DNA from: Saprospiraceae bacterium
GTDB lineage: Bacteria; Bacteroidota; Bacteroidia; Chitinophagales; Saprospiraceae
Direction: 5' to 3'
Assembly: GCA_016787575.1 (NCBI GenBank)
Contig: JAEUUO010000032.1
Location: 1-64,000 of the forward strand
DNA length: 64,000 nucleotides
A model generated the notes under the pieces. It ran no database searches, was not told the origin of the DNA, and saw only the letters and a program-made list of their open reading frames with translations. A program made the translations under genes and the position numbers. Of this stretch, positions 44,206 to 53,169 are shown in pieces; the first letter of the stretch is position 1; each line of letters begins with the position of its first letter.

Positions 44206-45219
44206 ATGTTATCAAGTCTTCGCAATATATTAAAAAATCAACAAGATGAATGGCTTGTATTAATCCTAAGTTTTAGTGTCTTATTCAGTCTTGCATTTGA
44301 AGTGATGCTTTTTTTTCCAATGCATCAGAGTCCGGATATTTTGGATTACCTGAAAATGGCAGGCGGAGATTGGGAACAAAGTCCGGTGCGCATGTACCGC
44401 GTGTTGGTGCCCTCCTTGGCTGGTATTGTGCATTATTGCTTTGGCTGGCTGTTTGAATTTTTAAAGCCCGACAGTTTTAATGGAAATTTTTCCCTCTGTT
44501 TTAGTTTTTTATTAGTCAATACATGGCTCATGTCAATTGCCAGTGTATTCATTTATAAACTTTGTAAGGTATTTGGAATGAAGACCTGGCAATCGGCTTT
44601 TTCTTTAATCCCTTTTTTATCCTGCCGTTGGACACTTGAAATATCAGGATTGCCTTTAGTTGACAGTCTTTATTTCTTAAGTCTTGTCATTTTGCTGTTT
44701 GCATATTTTAATAAGAACCAAAGCTTAATATTTGCTTCCATTTTTATAGGTCCGTGGGCAAAAGAAGCTTATGTGTTTTTTATTCCTTTGATTCTCTATA
44801 TGCACCGGGATCATTTAGTAAAATGTGTATCCTGTTTACTTGCATCTGGAATTCTGGTTTTTGGATTTCGTTTTTTATGGGATTTGTATTTGCAAAATAA
44901 TTTTCTTGAAAGCTTTAAGCACGATGCCGATTCGTTTTCCACGATTGGGTATTCACTTGATAAAATCACAAGCTTTCATGGCATTTACGATGTATTTTCA
45001 GTGTATGGTTTTTGGATATTGATACCCATGTACGCATGGATGAAAAATTCGTTTAAACTGAATTATAAATTGAATAAGGAAAGTATTGTAGCAGTTTTAT
45101 ATATGGTGGCAGTAATTTTTCAAATGCTTTTATCAGGCGATATTGCAAGAATGCTTTATTTATCTATGCCGCTTTTTTGTTTGTGGATAGGTCGAGTAAT
45201 TCGGTGGAGAAGCTATTAG
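44206..45219 (+). CDS. Uncharacterised polytopic membrane protein
   Basis: 337 residues with about nine hydrophobic helices spread over the length, and a polar loop of about 45 residues (35-80) containing HQSPDILDYLKMAGGDWEQSPVRMYRVL after the first helix. This arrangement, with a short acidic/aromatic first periplasmic loop, recalls GT-C-fold glycosyltransferase-like or lipid-linked sugar enzymes, but no family-defining motif is clear. It is divergent from a methyltransferase. Its stop codon overlaps the first unit of an octamer array at 45216. Confidence 0.65.
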   Translation: MLSSLRNILKNQQDEWLVLILSFSVLFSLAFEVMLFFPMHQSPDILDYLKMAGGDWEQSPVRMYRVLVPSLAGIVHYCFGWLFEFLKPDSFNGNFSLCFSFLLVNTWLMSIASVFIYKLCKVFGMKTWQSAFSLIPFLSCRWTLEISGLPLVDSLYFLSLVILLFAYFNKNQSLIFASIFIGPWAKEAYVFFIPLILYMHRDHLVKCVSCLLASGILVFGFRFLWDLYLQNNFLESFKHDADSFSTIGYSLDKITSFHGIYDVFSVYGFWILIPMYAWMKNSFKLNYKLNKESIVAVLYMVAVIFQMLLSGDIARMLYLSMPLFCLWIGRVIRWRSY

Positions 45220-45280
45220 ACTGTTAGACTGTTAGATTGTTAGATTGTTAGGCTAATAGTCTAAGAGTCTAATAGCCTAA
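45216..45280. repeat. Octamer array TTAGACTG/TTAGATTG ending in an inverted repeat
   Basis: TTAGACTG at 45216 and 45224, TTAGATTG at 45232 and 45240, then TTAGGCTA (45248-45255) paired with TAGCCTAA (45273-45280) around AGTCTAAGAGTCTA. The first unit includes the stop of the preceding gene. The unit is the reverse complement of that at 25605-25642. It may fold as a hairpin at the 3' end of the mRNA. Confidence 0.85.
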
Positions 45281-45303
45281 ATAATAAATTTTGCTTTCTC
45301 CAG

Positions 45304-46674
45304 TTATTCGCAATTCAAATCTTTTCTTGATTTCATGTCGTTGTTTGGAAAACACATAAAAGACAATACATGATCCGGTAGATATTTTTCAAGTGTCGGA
45401 TCGTAGAGACCATTTTCCAAAAATTCTGTAAGGTCTGTAACTTCCTGTTCTGTTAAATTCAAAGGATGGAAAAAGCCACTTATTTGAGATTTTGGAACCA
45501 AAGGATTTTCAGGTTCTGCTTTATTAAAATATTCAACGACTTCGCGTAAACTTTGCTTACTACCCCCATGAAAATAAAATCCAACTGGTTTTAAATTATA
45601 CAATTGAGGAACTTTGAATTTATATAAATCTTCTGGTTTGCCTGTAAATCCAGCACGACCTTTAACACGTTTGTCATTTGCGCCTGTGCGAAAAACTTCT
45701 GTAATTTTATTTTCATATAAGTCATAAACACCTAAAGCAAAGAAATTAAAACTATTTAAAGATGGACTGTTGTGACAACGGTAGCAACCTGCTTTTCCAA
45801 AAAACAAACCAGCCCCTTTTTTCTGTTGTTCTGTCATAGCAGCATGATCTCCTTTTAACCATTTTTGGAAAGGTGCTTCATGGGTGGTAATTGTTCTAAA
45901 ATAAGCAGCGATTGCAAAAGAGGTAGTTTTTAAAGAATATCTTTCAGATACAGGAATTTCAGGGAAGGCTTCATCAAATAGGGCTTTATAACCCAAATAA
46001 GAAGCTAAACTTTCATTCATGGTCATGCGGTGTACTTGCAAAGCACGAATGTTATTTGCTTCCAATCCTTCCAATCCTAAAAAATTAACTTCTGTAAGTG
46101 TATCCTGATGCCATACAGATTCCGTACCTACATTTAAACTAAACGATCCAAACGATCCTGCCCAAAGTGCATTTCTGACATATGCTAAATTTATAGTTGG
46201 CAAAGGTCTGGCTCCTTGAGCATCCACTTCATCACCGGTGTACAATGGATTCTTATTGCGCCCATTACCTAAATTACCAAATCCTTCCGCACCATCTGCA
46301 ATTCCCTGAATTCGACCGGCTGTAAATGATTTGCTTGCGATGTGGCAGGAGGAACAACTAAAAGAATTCATTCCAACGGGTTTGTTTGGAAAAATTCCAA
46401 TAGCAGGCTCGTGAAAGAGCATTTTTCCTAATTTAATTTTTGTAGAGTTTAAAATATTTTTCGGATCCTGATTAGGTATTTCAGCCAAATTTTCGCCACT
46501 TACCAAAATGTAATCACGAATGTCCCCATTGGGTGAGGCCGATTTGACTTGTTTAATTAACTTTTCATCCAGGCTGGTTTCATCTTGAGCCAATTCTCTT
46601 GTGCAAGTGGTAAATATGTAACCAGCAAATAGCAAGCATAGCAATTGGAAAGCGAGTAATTTTTTCGCAAACAT
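45304..46674 (-). CDS. Di-haem cytochrome c peroxidase (MauG/CcpA family)
   Basis: 456 residues, exported (hydrophobic signal about 5-22; Cys24 might be lipidated but the lipobox FTTC is poor). Two c-type haem sites are present: C107-SS-C110-H111 and C297-YR-C300-H301, the spacing of bacterial di-haem peroxidases. The core has LGKMLFHEP and KAGLFFGKAGCYRCH; the C-terminal VYDLYENKITEVFRTG ... VPQLYNLKPVGFYFHGGS segment is typical. It would reduce hydrogen peroxide in the periplasm, or, as in MauG relatives, oxidise a protein substrate. Isolated gene. Confidence 0.92.
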   Translation of the reverse strand: MFAKKLLAFQLLCLLFAGYIFTTCTRELAQDETSLDEKLIKQVKSASPNGDIRDYILVSGENLAEIPNQDPKNILNSTKIKLGKMLFHEPAIGIFPNKPVGMNSFSCSSCHIASKSFTAGRIQGIADGAEGFGNLGNGRNKNPLYTGDEVDAQGARPLPTINLAYVRNALWAGSFGSFSLNVGTESVWHQDTLTEVNFLGLEGLEANNIRALQVHRMTMNESLASYLGYKALFDEAFPEIPVSERYSLKTTSFAIAAYFRTITTHEAPFQKWLKGDHAAMTEQQKKGAGLFFGKAGCYRCHNSPSLNSFNFFALGVYDLYENKITEVFRTGANDKRVKGRAGFTGKPEDLYKFKVPQLYNLKPVGFYFHGGSKQSLREVVEYFNKAEPENPLVPKSQISGFFHPLNLTEQEVTDLTEFLENGLYDPTLEKYLPDHVLSFMCFPNNDMKSRKDLNCE

Positions 46675-46817
46675 ATTCAGGGAGTATATTTTATTATAAA
46701 AATATCAATATTTAATTGACTCATTTACAATAGAATTAATTAAATATCAAGTATTTATATGCAAATTTGATAAAAAAAATCCAAACACTGAGTAACAATT
46801 TAAGTTTTAAGTAATTT

Positions 46818-47684
46818 CTAAGAATTAATTGTAAAAGAAGCTTCTAATGGAAGTATTTTCAAACTCCGCTCCCGGATTCGAAAACGATCTCCATTGGCTA
46901 ATACGTGGGTAGTTAAATTGCTTAGTGACATGGGGGTACCAGGTTCTAAATCGATGTATCGATTGTGGTTTAGGTTTCTGGGATCAAACAAAACGACCAT
47001 ACCGGTTCCAATGACTTCGCAATCATTGCCTTTCTTAATGACCAATCCGGTATCTTCAGCCAGTCCGATACCCAATTGGTTTGGAAAACGTGCAACCGCT
47101 TCAGCCAATCGACCAAATCTGCCCCGTTGAATAAAATGTGTATCAATAATTACCTGATCCAGATAAGCCATTCCCCTGGCCATTTTTACATTGCCCTTTT
47201 GCATGGCATCTACCACACTACCACCGGCAATCATTTGTAGGGACATGGACATTGCCCCTGCGCTAGTTCCTGCAAGTACTAATTTTGTTTCTTCAAGTTT
47301 TTTTCGAATTATCTGATGTGCAGTAGTATCGGCAAAGCATTTTACAATTCTTGACTGATCTCCTCCGGAAAACATGATGCAATCAGCCTCTTCAATTAAT
47401 TTTACATTCTTTTTTAATTGTGCTTCAGATCGTTTTCGAACATCAACAATCTGGACTGTCTGACAACCAAGCGTTTCGAAGGCCTGGCTGTAATTTTCAC
47501 CCACCTCAACAGGAATACTGGAAGCTGTCGTTATAACTACAATCCGAGCTCCAATACCGCCGCTTTCACGGACTATAACAGATAAAATTCCTTGTTTAAT
47601 AAAGTCCAGACATTCTGATTCCTTTAGGCCTATTCCTTTGTTTTCATTCCCCCCCACTGGTATCAACGTTCCTTTAAATTCCAT
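46818..47684 (-). CDS. cphB: Cyanophycinase
   Basis: 288 residues, peptidase family S51. It starts GTLIPVGGNENKG; the nucleophile is S141 in LAGTSAGAMSM, with MFSGGDQSRIV (about 104-114) preceding. This is the cyanophycinase pattern. CphB cuts cyanophycin, multi-L-arginyl-poly-L-aspartate, to beta-Asp-Arg dipeptides in the cytosol. No signal peptide, so it is the intracellular form rather than secreted CphE. It is divergent from cphA with 87 bases between start codons, so polymer synthesis and breakdown can be co-regulated from one shared region. Confidence 0.93.
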   Translation of the reverse strand: MEFKGTLIPVGGNENKGIGLKESECLDFIKQGILSVIVRESGGIGARIVVITTASSIPVEVGENYSQAFETLGCQTVQIVDVRKRSEAQLKKNVKLIEEADCIMFSGGDQSRIVKCFADTTAHQIIRKKLEETKLVLAGTSAGAMSMSLQMIAGGSVVDAMQKGNVKMARGMAYLDQVIIDTHFIQRGRFGRLAEAVARFPNQLGIGLAEDTGLVIKKGNDCEVIGTGMVVLFDPRNLNHNRYIDLEPGTPMSLSNLTTHVLANGDRFRIRERSLKILPLEASFTINS

Positions 47685-47708
47685 GATTTGGCACTTGAAA
47701 ATAGATCA

Positions 47709-47716
47709 CAAAGCTA
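47709..47716 (-). promoter_or_regulatory. Candidate -7 box (TAGCTTTG) of cphB
   Basis: The plus strand reads CAAAGCTA, i.e. TAGCTTTG on the minus strand, ending 24 bases before ATG 47684, in the 87-base cphB-cphA divergent gap. Confidence 0.4.
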
Positions 47717-47771
47717 AAGGAATGCAGATAATTGCTTAAAATTATTACCTTAAGGCCTCAATCAATCAAGA

Positions 47772-50423
47772 ATGAAAATCCGGGAAATCAATGTCATGCG
47801 AGGACCTAACTATTGGTCCATCAGAAGACACAAACTCATTGTCATGGTTTTGGATCTTGAAGATCTGGAACAAAAACCAACCAATCTTTTGGATGGCTTT
47901 TTAGATCGAATGAAAGCCCTGTTGCCTGGTTTGTATGAACATCGTTGTTCGGAAGGTGAGCCTGGTGGATTTTACAAACGCGTTACTGAAGGTACCTGGA
48001 TGGGGCACGTGGTTGAGCACATTGCCCTTGAAATTCAAACCATGGCCGGTATGGATGTCGGTTTTGGAAGGACCCGTAGTTATGGAGAAGATGGAGTCTA
48101 CCACGTCGTTTTTGATTACCTTGAAGAAAAAGTTGGTGTTTACGCAGCAAAGGCAGCTGTGCGCATCGCAGAAGCATTGATTGAAGATAGATCTTATGAT
48201 TTAGCAGATGACATCCAGGAAATGCGGGAGTTGAGGGAAAATCAACGATTGGGACCCAGTACCGCCAGTATTATTGATGAAGCCATTGCAAGGGGAATCC
48301 CCTGGATTCGCTTAAATAAATACTCTCTTTGTCAATTGGGTTATGGATGCAATCAGGTTCGCGTGCAGGCAACAGTAACTAGTAAAACATCCAGCATTGG
48401 AGTTGACATCGCCGGAGATAAAGAAGATACCAAATTTTTACTCGGCCAAGCTGAAATCCCCGTACCAAAAGGAGAAATTATAAAAACGGAAACTGGTCTT
48501 CAGGAAGCTGTAGATTATTTAAAATACCCATTGGTAATTAAACCAATCGATGGCAATCATGGACGCGGAGTAACAACCAATATAACAAATTGGGAACAAG
48601 CATTGGAAGGATTTCACCTGGCTAAAAAAATTTCCAATGCAGTTATTGTTGAACAATACATTACAGGTGATGATTATCGAATTCTATTAATTAATTATAA
48701 ATTAGTAGCCGCTGCTAAAAGACTTCCAGCTCAAATTATTGGAGACGGTGTTTTAAGTATTGATGCTTTGATTAAAAAAACAAATGCAGATCCCAAACGA
48801 GGTTACGGACATGAAAAGGTATTGACCTATATCACAGTTGATGACATTACTTTAAAGTTATTGGAACTGAAAGGATATACGCTTGACAGTATTTTACCAA
48901 TAGGAGAAATCCTGGTTGTAAAAGACACTGCTAATTTATCGACAGGAGGCACATCGGTTGATGTCACAGATATTGTACATCCCCATACGGTATTTATGGC
49001 TGAGCGAATTTCACGAATTGTAGGATTGGATATTTGTGGTATTGATTTTTTAACAAAAGATATCAGCAAACCAGTTTCAGAAGTTGGTGGTGCTGTTATT
49101 GAAGTGAATGCCGGCCCCGGATTTAGAATGCACCTTGCACCCGCAGAAGGATTGCCAAGAAATGTAGCCGCACCGGTAATAGATATGTTGTATCCACCTG
49201 GAAAAAACAGTCGGATACCTATTGTAGCAGTTACCGGTACAAATGGTAAAACAACCACTACCCGACTCATAGCACATATGGCAAAAATGATGGGTTATAC
49301 GGTAGGCTTTACAACGACCGATGGAATTTACATTCAAAATCACCTGATGATGCAAGGGGATTGCAGCGGACCAGGGAGTGCAGAGTTTGTATTAAAAGAC
49401 CCTACTGTAAATTTTGCAGTTTTTGAAACCGCACGAGGTGGAATACTCCGCGCAGGATTGGGATTTAAGAATTGCAATTATGCAATAGTTACCAACGTAG
49501 CACCGGATCATCTCGGACTAAAAGGTATCCACACATTAGAACAATTGGCAAAAGTGAAAGGGGTGGTTGTAGAATCAGTTTTACCAGACGGTTATGCCAT
49601 TTTAAATGCAGACGACGATTTGGTTTATGCCATGCGGGAACGAGTCAATTGCAAGTTGGCTTTATTTAGTATGGATGAAGACAATCCAAGAATTAAAAAA
49701 CACATGCGTGAGCATGGCATTGCAGCGATATACGAAAACGGATTTATTACTATTTGCAAGGGCGAATGGAAAATGCGGGTTGTTAAAGCAGTGAATGTGC
49801 CCTTGACTTATGGAGGCAGGGCAAGTTTTATGATTCAGAATGTGCTACCGGCTGTATTGACTGCCTATTTCAATGGATTTGAATTGGACGACATCAAAGC
49901 AGCTTTGGAGTCCTTTATTCCCAGTCCGGCCCAAACACCCGGAAGATTGAACATGTTTGATTTTAAGCATTTCAGTATTTTATTGGATTATGCACACAAT
50001 CCTGCAGGATTGCAGGCCCTCAAGAAATTTATTGATAAAATAGATGCCTATCCAAAAGTAGGTATCATTGCTGGAATTGGAGATCGAAGGCAAGAAGACA
50101 ACGAAGGAATTGGAAAAATAGCTGCGGAGATGTTTGATGAAATCATTGTTAGGCAAGACAAACACCTGAGAGGCAAAACAGACCAGGAAATTATCGATAT
50201 GCTGACTGCCGGAATAAAGCAACACGACCTCAATAAACCTTTCAAAGTGATTCCAAAAGAATCGGAAGCCATCAAATATGCCATTGAAAATGTAAAAGAA
50301 GGTTCATTGATCGTTGTTTGCAGTGATGTAGTGCCAGATGCCCTCGAATTGGTGCAACGTTATCTTGAAGAAGAAGCTAAGAGTTTGTACAAATTTAAAA
50401 AAGAAGATATTCCGAATACGTAA
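47772..50423 (+). CDS. cphA: Cyanophycin synthetase
   Basis: 883 residues, the usual size for CphA1. Three regions: an N-terminal domain (about 1-165, MKIREINVMRGPNYWS, MGHVVEHIALEIQTMAG); an ATP-grasp domain (about 165-480, with FKxxDGNHGRGV-type KPIDGNHGRGVTTNI) that adds Asp to the backbone; and a Mur-ligase-like domain from about 485 (VAVTGTNGKTTTTRL P-loop) that adds Arg side chains. The product is the nitrogen-storage polymer cyanophycin. Divergent from cphB, its likely degradation partner. CphA is known well beyond cyanobacteria, so a Bacteroidota copy is expected rather than exceptional. Confidence 0.96.
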   Translation: MKIREINVMRGPNYWSIRRHKLIVMVLDLEDLEQKPTNLLDGFLDRMKALLPGLYEHRCSEGEPGGFYKRVTEGTWMGHVVEHIALEIQTMAGMDVGFGRTRSYGEDGVYHVVFDYLEEKVGVYAAKAAVRIAEALIEDRSYDLADDIQEMRELRENQRLGPSTASIIDEAIARGIPWIRLNKYSLCQLGYGCNQVRVQATVTSKTSSIGVDIAGDKEDTKFLLGQAEIPVPKGEIIKTETGLQEAVDYLKYPLVIKPIDGNHGRGVTTNITNWEQALEGFHLAKKISNAVIVEQYITGDDYRILLINYKLVAAAKRLPAQIIGDGVLSIDALIKKTNADPKRGYGHEKVLTYITVDDITLKLLELKGYTLDSILPIGEILVVKDTANLSTGGTSVDVTDIVHPHTVFMAERISRIVGLDICGIDFLTKDISKPVSEVGGAVIEVNAGPGFRMHLAPAEGLPRNVAAPVIDMLYPPGKNSRIPIVAVTGTNGKTTTTRLIAHMAKMMGYTVGFTTTDGIYIQNHLMMQGDCSGPGSAEFVLKDPTVNFAVFETARGGILRAGLGFKNCNYAIVTNVAPDHLGLKGIHTLEQLAKVKGVVVESVLPDGYAILNADDDLVYAMRERVNCKLALFSMDEDNPRIKKHMREHGIAAIYENGFITICKGEWKMRVVKAVNVPLTYGGRASFMIQNVLPAVLTAYFNGFELDDIKAALESFIPSPAQTPGRLNMFDFKHFSILLDYAHNPAGLQALKKFIDKIDAYPKVGIIAGIGDRRQEDNEGIGKIAAEMFDEIIVRQDKHLRGKTDQEIIDMLTAGIKQHDLNKPFKVIPKESEAIKYAIENVKEGSLIVVCSDVVPDALELVQRYLEEEAKSLYKFKKEDIPNT

Positions 50424-50735
50424 AACATCCAAATAATGTATTGCATTAAAAGTACTTTAATTACTCCTTAAAAATTCCTTAGAAGTCTTTATATTATATA
50501 TTTTACTATATATAACTGCTTGATAAGTTTATAGATTTTTTTAATATTAACTTATTGCTTCATGTGTATAAATTTAATATTCAATTTCTTAAATAGTATT
50601 ATTTCGAATATGTATTTTTCAATAAAAAAAAATAATTGTTGGAAATTTCTGAGCATTTCTTAAACCAAATATTATTTTTGCAGTGTTAAACCTGAAAGTT
50701 TTAAATTTTTTTGTATTAAGACTTAAATCCCTCTT
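50424..50735. other. 312-base very AT-rich region between cphA and the haloperoxidase gene
   Basis: Near-continuous A/T with few G or C, without open reading or GC-stem terminator. An imperfect dyad (ATTAAAAGTACTTTAAT) lies near 50447-50463. The right end carries a TATTTTTG box (50683-50690). Long AT-rich tracts before an exported-protein gene may act as a promoter UP-like or curved element; no evidence here. Confidence 0.5.
50683..50690 (+). promoter_or_regulatory. Candidate -7 box (TATTTTTG) of the haloperoxidase-like gene
   Basis: TATTTTTG matches TAnnTTTG and ends 45 bases before ATG 50736. No convincing -33 TTG is spaced correctly. Confidence 0.3.
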
Positions 50736-52127
50736 ATGAAATTTTTATCCAAACTACTATTAGGATTAGTAGCTTTTACTTTAGTTCTTTCAACTTCCTG
50801 TAATGATGTAGATACTCCAGAAGGCGGAAACAACCTGATGAAATCACAGGAGAATGAAGTGTATCATGAATGGAACAATGTTTTTATGGAAGTTGAGCGT
50901 TACGCTGCAGCTTACAGACCCGGTCCAGCTCCACGTGCTTTAGCTTATCTTGGTTTAAGTGCCTATGAAGCTTGTTTAGGTGGAATGCCGGACTATCAAT
51001 CTTTACAATACAGATTAGGCATTTCAGACATGCCAGCTGTTCAGACCAATTTATATTGGCCGGAAGTAATCAATGCTTCTTATGGTTATTTAATGAATAA
51101 ATTTTTTGAAAACGTAACGTTTAAAGACAAAGCAGGACTGACTTTGGATAAGCAACAATTTTTACGGTTGATTGAAACTAAAGAAAAGGAACTCAGGGAG
51201 CGTTTTCGCCAAAATACCGTAGAGACCATCTTAAATAATTCTGAAGCGCACGGTCGCGAAGTAGCGTCTGCAGTCTGGAGATTTTCTACAACAGATCCGG
51301 TTGGCTACAATGCACATTTAAATCCATTCCCTGTCGAAAACAAACCTGTAAATACCTGTGATTGGGTTGCAACAGATCCTCAAATATCCTTGCGCGGGAT
51401 GTATGCGCAATGGGGCGGTGCAAGACGTTTTGGTTTGAATCAAATTGACATGGATGCATTGAAAGCTCCTTTTACTTGTGACGATGGTAAAAATTCAATA
51501 AACTACCAACAAGCTTGGGAAATGTATGTAATTGCCAACGAAGCACGCAGCAATCCTAAAGGTGAAATGGAATGCATCGCAGAATTCTGGAGTGACGACC
51601 GTGTAGGTTGGACATTTAGTCCTGCACCAAGGTTTATTGCAATTGCTGATCAAATCGTTCAAAAAGAAAATTTAAATCTTGAAACTACCTGTGTTTTGTA
51701 TGCACAAATTGGTATGGCATTAAATGATGCCAGCGTAATAGCCTGGTATAACAAATACAAATACGATCTCGAAAGACCGATCACATATATTAAAAGAAAT
51801 ATTGACCCAGGATTTACAGTACCTTGGTTAGGTTTTACACCTCCATTCCCAGCTTATCCTTCCGGACACTCCACATTCGGTTATGCAGGTGTTGGAATAC
51901 TGGAATATTTTGTCGGACCAAACTACAGCTTTACAGATCATTGCCATGAGCAACGTACTGATTTCTGTGGTACGCCTCGCTCATTCAATACCTTGCGTAC
52001 CCTTGCTTATGAAAATGCATTCAGTCGCTTACCTTTAGCGGTGCATTGGAGAATTGACATGGAAGGCGGTGAATTTTGTGGTCTCCTGGCGGCAAAACGC
52101 ATTCACGAATTGCCTTGGAAAAAATAA
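50736..52127 (+). CDS. Vanadium-dependent haloperoxidase-like lipoprotein (PAP2 superfamily)
   Basis: 463 residues. A lipoprotein signal ends at Cys22 (LVLSTSC). The C-terminal half holds the PAP2/vanadate-binding motifs in order: KYDLERPITYIKR (Lys/Arg), AYPSGHSTFGYAG (Ser-Gly-His) and RLPLAVHWRIDMEGG (Arg, His, then Asp). These match the bromo-/chloroperoxidase-like family, in which vanadate replaces phosphate to halogenate with hydrogen peroxide; several members instead act as phosphatases. Halide or phosphatase use is undetermined. It has its own terminator 25 bases downstream. Confidence 0.88.
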   Translation: MKFLSKLLLGLVAFTLVLSTSCNDVDTPEGGNNLMKSQENEVYHEWNNVFMEVERYAAAYRPGPAPRALAYLGLSAYEACLGGMPDYQSLQYRLGISDMPAVQTNLYWPEVINASYGYLMNKFFENVTFKDKAGLTLDKQQFLRLIETKEKELRERFRQNTVETILNNSEAHGREVASAVWRFSTTDPVGYNAHLNPFPVENKPVNTCDWVATDPQISLRGMYAQWGGARRFGLNQIDMDALKAPFTCDDGKNSINYQQAWEMYVIANEARSNPKGEMECIAEFWSDDRVGWTFSPAPRFIAIADQIVQKENLNLETTCVLYAQIGMALNDASVIAWYNKYKYDLERPITYIKRNIDPGFTVPWLGFTPPFPAYPSGHSTFGYAGVGILEYFVGPNYSFTDHCHEQRTDFCGTPRSFNTLRTLAYENAFSRLPLAVHWRIDMEGGEFCGLLAAKRIHELPWKK

Positions 52128-52152
52128 TTTATTTAATTATAAACTTATATAT

Positions 52153-52185
52153 AAAAGGGATCTTCTGATAGAGGATCCCTTTTTT
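52153..52185 (+). terminator. Rho-independent terminator of the haloperoxidase-like gene
   Basis: AAAAGGGATC (52153-52162) pairs with GATCCCTTTT (52174-52183) around an 11-base loop, then T residues. It lies 25 bases after the stop. Confidence 0.9.
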
Positions 52186-52192
52186 GTTAGGG

Positions 52193-52354
52193 GATAGTTG
52201 TTGGTTGTTAAAGGATAGTTGAAAGAGGGTTTCTCATTTATGCTCAAAAGCAGATTTATTTATGTTCCTTGATCAATTTTCAGAGAATGATTCAATTCAA
52301 ATTACAATTTACACTCCCGAACTAACAACTATCGACTAACAACCATCAACTAAC
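52193..52354. repeat. Second inverted heptamer locus (GATAGTT...AACTAAC)
   Basis: Left side: GATAGTT at 52193 and 52214 with degenerate GTTGGTT and GTTAAAG between. Right side: AACTAAC, AACTATC, GACTAAC, AACCATC, AACTAAC at 52320-52354, five consecutive heptamers in opposite orientation. The ends are complementary, so the 162 bases could form a stem around a 100-base loop. It abuts the 3' end of the beta-barrel gene (stop at 52362). It is the same family as 4141-4753, but with no gene inside. Confidence 0.8.
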
Positions 52355-52361
52355 CATATTC

Positions 52362-53087
52362 TTATTCCTCATATTCTATCACTTGCATAAACCGAAGGTA
52401 AAAACTCAATTCAATAGTAGTATTGACTGTGGATTGCTCGTATCCTGGTTCTGCCTGACCAGTCCATGGATTGATGCGGCGAATAGTTGCTGGAACATAT
52501 ACTTGTTTGGATAAGTCAGGGGCAATGTTGAGTTCAAGTCCGGCATGCGTTAACTTACTCATTTTATATTCAGTTCCTAATTTGATAGAAAATCCGTAAT
52601 TCCATTTACGAACCCATTCTTCAAGTTCTTGGTAAATTTCAAACTTTGTTTTTACGGTATATTCGCCACGAAGTCCAACCGCATAATAAGGCTTCCAGAT
52701 GCCTTTGTTTCGAATAAATCTTTTAAGTCCAATATCTAAACTCAGATTGTGAAATTCCATGCCGTAAGTACTACCAGGATAACGATTGCCATTGATGTCA
52801 TAGAAGTAACTGACCCTGAATGCACCACCTTTTACATGGTAGCCTAATTGACCGTAGATTACATTTTTCGAATCCGAACTTTCAGAATCCATAAACGCTG
52901 CCACATGCCAACGAATTAATGGATCGCGTTGGCTTCCACCTCCCCATTTTTGAAATCCCATACTGGGACCAAGTTTGAGTCCAAATCCATTGGATTGAGC
53001 TAACACATAGCAAACATTGCTACTCAACAATAAACCCATTGTGAAAAGCGAAAAAATGAATTTTATAGAATAATGAGTCCGAACCAT
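52362..53087 (-). CDS. Outer-membrane beta-barrel protein of unknown function
   Basis: 241 residues. Signal peptide about 1-31 (FIFSLFTMGLLLSSNVCYVLAQ). The mature sequence alternates hydrophobic and polar residues in strands with glycine/aromatic turns (GFGLKLGPSMGFQKWGGG, YYAVGLRGEYTVKTKF, GFSIKLGTEYKMSK), and ends in TTIELSFYLRFMQ, like a PorT-type or OmpW-sized eight-strand barrel. No specific family. It is monocistronic; its 3' end abuts an inverted heptamer repeat. Confidence 0.7.
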   Translation of the reverse strand: MVRTHYSIKFIFSLFTMGLLLSSNVCYVLAQSNGFGLKLGPSMGFQKWGGGSQRDPLIRWHVAAFMDSESSDSKNVIYGQLGYHVKGGAFRVSYFYDINGNRYPGSTYGMEFHNLSLDIGLKRFIRNKGIWKPYYAVGLRGEYTVKTKFEIYQELEEWVRKWNYGFSIKLGTEYKMSKLTHAGLELNIAPDLSKQVYVPATIRRINPWTGQAEPGYEQSTVNTTIELSFYLRFMQVIEYEE

Positions 53088-53169
53088 GATTGCTTAGTTT
53101 CTTGTAAAATTACAACACATAGTATAAATAATAATATTATGCCATTTTGACGTGAATAAAATATTATTT

